Source: Linyphia triangularis (taxonomy: Eukaryota > Arthropoda > Arachnida > Araneae > Linyphiidae). Taken from it: a stretch of DNA of 64,000 nt. Shown here piece after piece: positions 47,201-59,200 of the stretch. The notes beneath the pieces are model-generated. The model was not told the DNA's origin. It worked only from the letters and a program-made list of their open reading frames with translations, and ran no database searches. The DNA lies in the NCBI GenBank assembly GCA_963978545.1, contig OZ021732.1, forward strand, positions 64,177,214-64,241,213, read 5' to 3'. The first letter of the stretch is position 1. Every line of letters starts with the position of its first letter. The translations under genes and the position numbers were made by a program.

Positions 47201-50200
47201 GCCTTGCCGATATATGGGCCTCTAGCTTCCGTTCCGTTCAACAGATAGAGATGAGATTTCAGGTATAGTTATTCAGAAGTATGAGCACAGGATTCTGTGA
47301 ATTTCAACAAATGGCGCTCACGCGGTTTTGTTTATGGTTACAGACACTCGAAATTTTCAAATGACACCTACTTTTTCTTGTCGCAAAATGCTCAGTGCCC
47401 GAGAAAACCCTAAGGAGCGTTGGAACGGTACGTGTATCACAAAAAAAGCGGATGCATTATGCATGCACAGAAAAAAGGCTGTGCAAATGGCCAATTAAAA
47501 AGCGATCGAGGCGTACGATGGAAATTTGCATTTGACATAGGCCAAAGTTCACATGAGTGCCATCACAGGCAATTTAATCTGTTTTCTAAGCTGAATATTT
47601 AGCGAGCGGCTTACATTGCTCCGATTGTGTTTTTGCTGGCCGTTCACAGATTTGATTTTGTGCGAGTTCATAACGCTTCCGTTTTTTGTGATACATGTAC
47701 CGTTCCATGCTCTTCAGGGTTTTCGCATGCGATGATCATTTTTTTATACGAAAAAGTGGCCGTTGCTATTCGTAACTATAACCGGCGTAATCGTGAGCGC
47801 CATTTTTCTGAAATTCACAGAATTCCGACCTTATACCTCCGAGTAATTGAAATCCAGAAACTGATTGACTGAATATACCTGAAATCTCATCTAGATCTGT
47901 TGAACGAGACTGCCGCTAGAAGTTCATATATCGGAAAAGTTTCTTTATGGCCATCCTGTATATAACATCATTTATGGAGAATGGAGTTCTGCTTGACATT
48001 AATTGCAATAACTTGCATAATGCGGGTCAATTTTCGTATACAATTTTTTTTTTGTATAAAACCTTTAACTCATATGACGTACATTACACACTTTATGTAA
48101 TTTGAGTTTCATTTGTATGTCCTGTTTTTTGAGGCGTTATCTGACGTACCACAAATACAAGTATATCATCTACTGTAACACATCAAAGTTATCTAATGTC
48201 AGTGAAAATATCAGTGATTAGATTATTTTAATGTTCCTGTCAAAAAGGATATACTTCCTCTAATTTAAAATTGCCGACCGTCAACTTAGGCTGCATTGTG
48301 ATCACAATTTTGTAATACTATAATGATGATTTTAATTATTTGTGCTTTTTTCCATTCAATATGTTTTGAAACTTCCGTCACTAGGCATTTTTAAATTACA
48401 AAATAGTAAAAATCCGTACATTGTACGGATAATCCGTACAAGTTGGCAGGTATGAAGCTCTTAACATGGCCTGCACATTCTCCTGAATTAAACGTTTGGG
48501 GATACCTGCCAAGAAAGGTTTATGCAAACGAAAAGCAATGACTCATTAGCAGAGCTTGAAGAGGAAGTTTACAATGTATATAATAATAATAATTACTTGA
48601 ATAAACTGACCAACAGTATGCCAGAGAGAATGGCTAACTGTCTTGAAAGAAAAGACCGATCAACCAAACATAGACTTCATGAATAATTTCCATTATTCAT
48701 GAAAAAAACTAAACTGTCCTTATATTTCTGTACATGCTAAAAATCTTGTATTTCATGCTATTTTAGTAAAATGATAAAAACAGAGGCTAAAAAAAATGTA
48801 TTGTCAATTTAAACAATATATATGTTGTTAAGTTTGTGTCTTGTATTTAGTTTTAGGATGAGAATAAAATATATCATGTGCTTATATTATGAGTCACACT
48901 GTAGATGTCCGCATCCACACGGGGAATGGATTTTAAAATTCCCTGATTAAAGAGTAATTTTATGAAATTCCCTGACATTTCCCAGATTTTTCCAGAAAAG
49001 AGAAATTCCCTAACATTTCCATGAATTCTCGGTTCTGTCGCCACCCTGAAGGTGACTGCTAACTCAAACAGTAACCAATTAGAAGCCTTTAATAAGAAAA
49101 ATTATGTTGTTTTCATAATTAATAAAATATTTTAGAAATAAGTTTGTTAATTATATTATTGATTACAAATTTTAAATATTAAATTATAAAATACAACTTA
49201 TTAAAATTAAAAAATATATAAAAGGACCAAAAAAAATTCAGTGTTGTATTACCGTTATCACCAAAGGCACTGTTGAAGTCTGCAAATGAAGCACCATCGA
49301 CTGTATTGTCTGGAAAGTATAAATCAAATAAAAAAATTGTTGATGCAAAATGTTTCAATAATAGACAAGAAAAACATTAAATACAAGTAAATACTATGAA
49401 TACTCAGAGCTGATAAATTTTTAATGTCTCCCTAAAAAACAGCAATTATGTTTATTTTAATTATAATATACAAAAGGTGATAAATTTCTAATGCAATTTA
49501 TATCATCAAGGTACTGCTTAAATATGTCTTTGTAATCTTCAATTCCTACAACTATATGAATCAATAAATCATAAATGTCAACCCATTATGAATTCGTAAT
49601 AAATGCAATGGTGCCTTTTTTGCAGCCCCAATTGTAGATTCACTGGAGATTATTGAAATTCACTGACAACTTTCAAATTATTTCGACATTAGATGATTAG
49701 CCCGATTAGATGAGAGAAAGGGGTTAATTAGGCCTCCACAGATTCCACTCCCATTAACAGACAAACAAACACACAAAATCAAAGTTAATATAAAGGATTT
49801 AAAAAATATCCAGGACTGCCAACTCTGAAATCACAGTAATCAACATTAAAAAAATCGGCAAAATTAATCACAGTCGCAGATTTGTACGCCTCACACAAAC
49901 AAAATCGAATTTAATATAAAAAAGGATTAAAAAATGCAACATAAAATTTCAAACTCTGCTTCTATAAAGAATAATGAAAGAATAATTAGATTTAAAAATA
50001 GGCCTTATTGTAAATGAATAACTTAATTTTAAAAATAGATATTAAAGTCTCATACTTGATACCTAATAATCAATAAAAAGCAAAGACTTTTAAAGTAAAT
50101 GGTTGAGAACAAAACAGGATATGATAGTACAATTAATGTCTTTTGTCCACTCCTCAATAATTCTAGGCAACAGGCGGCAAAATTCACCACTGTGGAAGAA

Positions 50201-53200
50201 AAGTCTGCCGAGTCTACTTTAATCGTTTGAGTCCCAAGCAGTGTGATCCCGCTGCTAAGATTTTATGTCGAGAAAACCCAGCATATTTCGAGCGTTGTGG
50301 ACAACCGACGTTATAAACACACATTATTAGCAATGAGAAACACTTATGGAAGAACAAGTTCAATCACTTTGCCAATTGCAATAAATCTGACATAGCGATG
50401 TGATAAATGCGAGAATCACGTTATCTAACACATCTTATAAGTGCAAAACATAAAATTAAAAAAAACGCTGCCGCGCTGCTTGGGTTTTCTTGTTCTCATT
50501 TAGAGAAAGAGTCAGGATTTTTCGACAATGTTTTTTCAAAACCTCCTGGGACTCGAATGGTTGAACGAAAAAGAATGAAAATATATATATAAAAAAAACA
50601 GAACTCAAAGAGCAAAAAATCGCCACACAAAATTGAAATTCAGCAGAAGAAAGTTTAAAGTCGACAAAAAAACGCTAATCGCCAAACCCTCCCCCAGGGA
50701 GGAGAGTGTTCAGAGGGCAAAAAGAAGGAAATCTAAAAATGCGTTAAAAAAGCTCGAGGAAGGAATACACAAAAATTCAACAAAAAAGTATGCAAGAAGG
50801 ATGATTCAATAATTTTAAAGTTACAATGAAATTTCTCATACTATATAATAATTTCATTTCAAATATTAGGAGTTAGTGAAGTAATCGATGAAGGGGAGCA
50901 AGGAAGGAACCGAAGGGGAGCCAAGAGGGAAAATCTTTTGTTAAGACACAAGGAAAAGTATTCTTTTTGCAGGAAAAAAAATTTCAGATCAGAAAAATGC
51001 GGATCCTCGAAACAGGGACAAAGAGAAGGAAAATGTTACATAAAAATCCAAAAAAGGAGAAAATCTTTCAAAAGGAGGAAAACTGTCATCCCTGCTCCCC
51101 CGCCAACCCTAGCAATTTTATATTAAAACAGAAGTGAATGTGTTAATTAAGAAGTTCTCCAATTAAGTTAAAAACTTGTTTGAACTCAAAATGTTTGTTT
51201 AATTGTTATTTTTTTAAAAAAAAGCTTCAGAGAAATTACGGTATTATATTAATAACAAGGACAGCATTAAACAACTTTTGTTTATTATTCCTAACTATGC
51301 AGAAAAACAAGCATCTTGTTTTAAAATTGTACAAAAAATAAAAAAATAAATGTGTCACATGTCACATAAAAATAAGCAAATAATACCACAATCTGTTCTT
51401 ACAGAAATAGATCAGAATCTATAGCAAATAATAATTTATTTTTGTTACATTTTGTCTTGATACACTGTGAGCATTGATATCCCATATAAAAGGTTTAAAA
51501 TATTCCATCACCCCAGAAAAGAAATCTACAAAAGTTCACAGTACATTCTTTCCCACTTGTTTTTGAAAAATAAGAAATGAAGTTTCTTACCTCCTTGCTG
51601 TGTCTCTTTAAAGGGGTCACTTTTGAAAGGGTCACTTTTAAACAGATCTGGAGCAGTACTCTTTGAGATATCTCCAGCAGAAAAAGTCTGAGAAATGAAT
51701 CCAGCACTCTACAAAGATAAAATACCCCATTAAAAATCAACATAATATTTACAGCTGATATGGTTTAATTAAAAAACACAAAATAAAAAACAAAATATAA
51801 AACTGCATTGAATAATAGCTATTTTAACATATAAAATCTATTTTAGATGCACGTTTTCTCTTAACTTGATACCTATAGAACCAATTTAGATAAGTTTCTG
51901 TAAAGATTTGTTTAAGTACTTTGTGCAGACAATGTTTATGTATGTATAGTAATAGTCCAGGCAACTTGTGATTGAACATGGCAACAGACACTTTTTTAAA
52001 TGAATTTTAATCAGTTATGATTGCTGAACAACATATCCAAAATCGGACAAAATTGGTCTGTGGGAACACCCCGAAACACAGATTTCAAAATGACGGATTC
52101 CATGCCACATGATGGGATGACTAAGCGCAGTTTTTCCCGCACAGCGACTCCTCAACCATGATATTTTAATCACGGATGTTAAGGCAGCAATTAAGGCTTG
52201 CTTGTTCTTTCCATTGGCTAGAAAATGTTCCTTTTTGCCAACGAACTTCATACATGGGCTAAAATTAACATCTCTACTTGTCTTTGTGTACCGTCGTCTG
52301 TGAGCCCCATCTTTGATTGTAGGGACCCAATGTAGCCATAAAAAAAAACAGCTTTTCCAAATGATTTAAGAGTAAATTCAACATACAATATTGCAATGTT
52401 TTTGTAAGTGTCATTGTTACACAAAGAAATTTGATGTAATTATGACATGATTTTGTGGCGATATATTAACGCATCATTTTAATTTGTAAACATTTAAGCT
52501 TTGTGACAACTCGCCAACTGGTACCCGTCTAACGGAAGAGTACATTTTTGGCACTTACTTCTTATACAGTCAACTGTTGATGCACTTTTTGTTGGAGGTC
52601 AACTACACTACGAGAACTTTAGAATTAGCCGAATATTTCATTGTTTTAATTTAAATTGAAACAATGATTTCATTTCAAGTCTTTTTTTTTTTTTTTTTTT
52701 TTTTTAAATATATTCTCAATCAAGTCCAATTTTCATGATGGGAAACCCTTTTTGAATGGAATCAAACATTGTGTTTTCTATGTTCCAACTTCAGGGCAAA
52801 TGATCGACCATTTTTTTTTTTTTTTTTTTTTTTTTTTAAGTCTGAAACAAGATTAAGGGCTGGGAACAGTACAGGAGCGTACTGGCCATAGGATTATCTG
52901 GTGCAATCACCAAGCCAGTTAATGTCTGTAAAAAATGGGCTAGTTTGATACGGAAATTATTTTTTAGTTTTCTATTTTTTTTTCAATGTAACATCTTTTA
53001 AAAAATACAAATGTATTCAAATCCCAATCACTTTATCTTAAATATTTTACATATTACTTTAATTTATACATTGTGGTATTTGAAAAATACATGGATTTAC
53101 ATATTAACGTATAATGACTATTTATTCATGTCATAACTTAAGGTTAAATATATAATTTCGGACATCATTTTTGTTAATAAACTTATTAGTTATATTACTT

Positions 53201-56200
53201 ATTAATATCAGTAGTGTGCAGAAGTTTTGAGACTATGTTTTTCTATCCTAACTTTTTCTGTAAGCAAAATTTCTTAATGATGTAAACTAGAAATTTGTAG
53301 CTTTAGTCATTTTACATGACGAGCAACTAATGAGAAGTGTAAAAATTGTTAATTTAAAAAATAGCAAACGTGAATTTGAAAAGTTGAAAGCAGAAGTTTT
53401 GAGACGATCTTATAAAATTAAAGTTTTTAATGTTTGACTTGAATACATATACAGGGGTGGGAAGTGCTAAAGCCCAGTTTGGAGCAATTTTGGAGCAGCA
53501 AAATTTAACATTTGGAGCAGATTTGCAAAAAATTAGAGCAGCAAAATTTAATTTTTGGAGCAGAATAAGAGAAAATGTAGCAGCAAAATTCGAAGATTAG
53601 TACCAGAAATATAATAAATTGTAGCTGATTTAACAACAATTACAATAATTAAAATTTGAACTTGTATAAATTTATTTTTCTACATAAAAAACATGTTATT
53701 AAATATAAAATTATAAGATGTACATCAAATGACAAGATAAAATATAATTTGCAAATTTAAAAGATATAATTTGAAAATTAAAAAAAAAAAATTTAAAAAA
53801 AAAAATTGACATTTCGCGAATGGGTTTGCTATGCAAAACCAAGCTCTTTTTGCTCTCTAAGAGTTTCATTGTAACACAAACACAGCTCGCTTAACTCTGA
53901 AAAGTTTAATTGCTGCACAAACTCGCTGAAAATTTATTGCTATGCAAGGACAGGCTCGCTTCACTCACTAGAAGGTTCATTGCAGTGCAAACACAAGTTC
54001 GCTTGACTCGCTAAAAATTAATTGTAACGTAAACCCTTAATATTAGAACCTTCTCCCTATTGAGAACCAAAAAACTTGCCCGTTAATACAATAACACAAC
54101 CCCCCTCACCCTTCTGAATTATTTCAACATGTAATTATGAAAAGCAAAATTAGAAGGCCTAAATTACTTATGTTGAAAATTTCAGAGCTCTAGATCTATT
54201 AGAAATAGCTTTGTAAAAATATTAAATAAAAAACAAATTAAAATTTTAAAATTCTGTTTTTAAAAAGTTTAATAAAAAAAGGCCAAAACTACTTATGTTG
54301 AAAATTTCAGAGTTGTACCTCTATTTGAAGTCGGTTTATACAACATAAAAAAAAAATTATTAAAAAATTAATTAAAAATAATTAAAATTTTGACATTCTG
54401 TTTGTCACAAATGTACAATTTGAAGGTCAAAACCTTATGTTGAAAATTTTTGAGCTGCAGCCTTAATAGAAGTCGTTTTGTAATTTTTTTTAATTAAAAA
54501 AATTTCTTAAAAAAACTAATTAAATTTTAACATTCTGTTTGTCACAAATGTACAGTTTGAAAAAGTTACAATCAGAAGGCCAAAACTACTTATGTAAAAA
54601 TTGTATTATTATAAAACTCATTTGTGTAAAAATAGCAATTCTTATAGCAAAAATAACAATACAGTAAAATTAAAATAAGACTGTTTCTAAATTTTTGTGA
54701 ATGTTCTAAAATTTTGAGAATTTTTTTTATTTTCCAAATCGGGTCAAATTCTGCGGCAAAACAGTGATTTTACCCTACATGCCGTTCTATAAACTTATAA
54801 AAAAGTATTACTTTTTTTTTTAACGGACGTTTTAAAGTTAATGACCAACAGTCATTAAGTAAATTATAAAAAACATCCCTAAATTTAATAGAAGGCATCG
54901 TCACTAAACGTGTCCGAGCGGAAATATTCTTTTTAAATGCTTAGTAAAAACATTTGATGGTTATACACCTTTAACTTTTTAGCAATCCCTTTCTTCTTAA
55001 TTTAGAACAAGAGGGCGTGGTAAAAATCCGGCGAAACACACTTAATCAAGGTACGTACGTACGAAATGGCCATTCGTGCTAACTAGAAATTGGAAATTTT
55101 GAGGCTGCCCCCTAAATTCTTTCTCGCAATGTCGCATGTGATATCAGCTATCAGTACTCAGCAATTTTAATTTGTACCGATGCAAAGCGTGTTTGAACAT
55201 GAATGCACATGCGTGAATGTCGATTTCAGAAGGTAATCCACACATTGCATTCTGTTGGGGGGGGGGAATCGAATGTTTTGCAAATTCGTGCGAAAACGGC
55301 TCTTGAGGTTGCCGTAATTTCGTCTCCGCATAGATTTGACGTGCGGGAGCTGGTTTGGTGCTTTAGGGTGCGCGTTTAAAAGATTTAAAGAAAATTGGCG
55401 CAGAATTGCGCTTAAATTTGGTTTTGTAGCAGGTTGGCGCAGGATACCATTTTTGGCGCGCGCTGGCGCAATTGGCGCAGAATTCCCACTCCTGCATATA
55501 TTATCATACACAAGGGCTCTGCTAGCTTAGAGGAATTCTACACAGAAGTGGGTTTGTATCCAGTCCCTGGCTTTTAAATTGCATTTTCGTTACTTTATTT
55601 CTATACGAGCTGTATGCAAATGACTTCATAATTTCGACACTTTAGTGCAGATATACAAATCATCTTTACTTAGTCATACTTCCAGAATGTTCTAGGTAAA
55701 GGTGAACGTGATCTTCCAAGATCAGGAGCCCCAAGAAAAATTACTATACGTCATGACGCGTAAATCCGAAGGTAGTCTGGTATGAATCTGCCAAGAGATA
55801 GCCATCGAACATGGACTCAATAGAGAGTAAGGACACAACAAAACATCGTCTTGATGCTGCTAGATTGTGTGCACGAGTCCCTGCAAAAAAACTCATCCGA
55901 GCAAAGAATAAGAAAATCTGATTGAAATTTGTTAAAGAGCATGAAACGTGGACAACCAGATTGAAAGAAGGCCATTTAAAGCAATGAATCCAAATTCAAT
56001 TTGTTTGAAAGTGATGGCCGACGTTATATTAGTCGTTCAAAAGGCAAAAGATTGGATCCCCAATACCAACATTCAACACTGAAGCACAGAAACGGATCAG
56101 TAATGTCTGGGAGCTCCATCATGTTGGCATCCCCCTCGTACACATAGATGGGACTATGGGTTAAAATGTTTATAAAATTATTTTAGAATATCACATGCTG

Positions 56201-59200
56201 CCTTATGCTAGCAAAAAAAATGCCTCGTGGAGGGATGTTTCAGCAGAATAATGATCTCCAGCACAACTCCAAAATAGTGATAAATTGGTTTACAGTTAAG
56301 ATTAAAGTTTTGAACATCGGAAAAAAAGTCGAGACACAGAAGTATTCTTCAAAGGTAGAACTACTCAGAATCTTCAAATGGGATGGGAAAAAATCCCAAG
56401 GTCCCCCTCAGAAAGCCTTGTTAATTCCATGACCTGACCAAAACACAAAGGGTATAAAATTATCTTTGTATGATTTTGTGTTGATATGGCATTTACTTTG
56501 GGAGATATGCCATTGTTGATACATGGTATTTTCTTTGTGATTCAACAAGAAAACATTAATAAAAAAAATGTAAGTGAATATGTAAGCATAAGTTAGCTTT
56601 TCAGCAAAAAATGTGTTACTTATTCAGAAAAAAACTTCTGTTTGTTTACTTGCTTATGCAAATGACACTTGCAAACACATGTTTGAATCCATCTAACGAA
56701 CTCAAATGCACGTCCGAAACGTTTGGTAATGTTGAAACAAAAGTTTGTTAGTTGGATTGTTAGTTGGGTGTTGTTTTAAAAGATGAAAAAAAAAAATTGG
56801 GATATATATGTATACAACCTGCTGATCGTATGATTGAATGTCGCTGGACGAGGCACAGTCTTAAATTCTAGGGAATCATCACTACATGGCATTTTACACA
56901 TGAAAGACAGAAATCATTATGAATACAGCCTGGTAGCAAGACGAGTCCTTTTTGATATACAATGTACAGTAAAATATCCGGAATTCCAAAATCCGGACCT
57001 TTTCTAGCACTGATATCTTAATTTTCTTTCTTTTTTTATGGTTGTTTGTATCAGAAAGTGATGACAGCAAAAACGAAATGGTTAAGGATAAAATTACCTA
57101 GAAATAATTAATTCAAAGTATTAGGCACTGTAATTAAAGATTAGAGGAAATACATAAATTCAAAATCAGAAATAATGGAATTCAAGGCGAAAAGTTTAGC
57201 CAAAAGTCAAAACTATAAAAACAACCTTAAAACAAATGTTTTTCAAAGCTATATCAAGTGATATAAGGATTTTTCTTAGTTTATTCCATTTATGTGTTTT
57301 ATTTCATTGATTTTGTGAATGTACAATGATGTTCTAAGATCCGAAATTTTCCAAAATCCGGAATCGCCGAAGTCCCGGTGATTCTGGATTTGAGATACTG
57401 TAAAGCATATATTTTTATTGATTTGGAGGATTTTATAGCATCAAAATTTACTTTTTCTTAACTAAGGAAATGAAAATGCTAAAACTTTTTTTTCTCATTT
57501 ATATATAAAAAAAAAAAAATTAAAAAAAAAAAAAAAATGACTTTCACCTTTCCAACCGACTGTATTCATGATGATTTGCCCATCTTTCACACGTAAAAAA
57601 CCATCTAGCGGAGTTTCCCTAAAACTCTAGGTCACACCTTGTCCAGGGACAACTTTCATTAATGAGATCTTCGTAACTCAGGAAATATAACGATTTAGAA
57701 TCAGGTCATTCTTTTTTATATACTCTTAACAATTAATGAATAAGAATTATACTCCAAAGAAAATATCATATGCAGATTTATTGTTCTAGGCAGTATCATT
57801 ATATACAGGTTTCACTTCATAACAATTTAATACTAGAATGTACAGTGAAAAACAAGCTATCTTTAAAGCTTCTATTTTTAATTCATTTACTGAACAACAG
57901 TCAAAAGCCCGAAATCTGGACATCTAAAGACCGGACGCTTTAAACCTCCCTGGTTTTTTTTGGTTTTTTTATGGAATCTTCGACTGCTCTGCCCACCATG
58001 TCTTGCAGCTTAAATTTTTTTCCAAGAACGTCATGTCCAAACACGACAAGAATACCGGTCTCATTCTGTATAACAAAAGAGCACTGCTGCTATTGTCTGG
58101 AATTGGATCCAAGCACATCGGACTCGGAGACAGCCTGGCTTGAAGTCACGTTACACCGGAGCTAGCTATTGATCGAAAAAGAACATCGTCGGAAAGGATT
58201 GGGTTCCTAAACCCCTGAAGCCATTTCATTTTTATTTTTATCCTGAAATTGCGATCGCTGACTTTGCACATGTTTTACAAAGATTCTTTCATCTCGATAT
58301 TTTCTTGTTTTTTGAGTTATGTCAGATGTTAGATAAGCAGCTTATTTAACTTACTTGTTAATGTACCTGTCTTCATACTTTTTCCCAACCTGTGCAATGA
58401 GTGAACCGCCCACTTTTCAAAACTATTGTTTACCTTTTGCTTCAGCTAAAGTTTTAAGTTGAGTTGTATGGCTTCTTCCTTGAAAGTTTAATAATATTTG
58501 TGTTGGGCGTTTCTGAATTTTGATTGGTCAACTGTGGTATTTTTTCAGGCATGCATTTCTTTGTAATATGCAAATTTATTTCTTAAAAACGAAAAAGTTT
58601 CTTGTAAAACAGGGCAGATGGTTTCTGACTGCTAGTGAGGTAGTAGTGTTTGATTATGTTATAAATAAACTTTTAACATTTTTGTTTCAACCCCTTGTCC
58701 TCAGTTTATTTTTCACTGCATTTATTTTATCAGACAAATTAAAGTATAATCTCTATTTTTAAATCTTATGAGATTATATTATCAGAAACAAGTGTCTTAA
58801 GACAAAACAGAAATCAAAATTAATGCGACAATAAAAATTTACTGACATGTTTTGTATAAAATAATTTTATTCTGAAATAAATGTAATGCGATGTAAAAAT
58901 AGATTGTTCTTTGTGTAAATGAAGATCGGGGAAAATCCCGAAGTGCGGCCTATTTCTAAATTACGGTACCCTCTGAATTTAGACAATTAGTGATTAAGTT
59001 CACATTAAAACTATCAGAGTTCATACTAGGCATTTTTCGAGGGGCGGCGCGCCCTGCCTGCCCTTTTTCTATAAAAATAGCACTCTTCTGCCCTTTTTCA
59101 GAAAAAAATTTCATCCGGAAAGAATTCGAAAAACTTTCGTTTTTTCCCTCCCAACAGTACGCAATATGTGGATCACCCCTACTGAAATCGGCTGTCGCGC

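Noticed and set aside
55167..55530. Overlapping frames of 114 and 64 codons on both strands
   Set aside because: They fall in the TTGGCGCA-rich subterminal repeats of the 53452-55494 element.
57971..58165. Open frame of 64 codons, considered as a pogo/Tigger transposase piece
   Set aside because: Leu-rich stretch near 58085 only vaguely resembles the DDE region; no DN-SH motif in frame.
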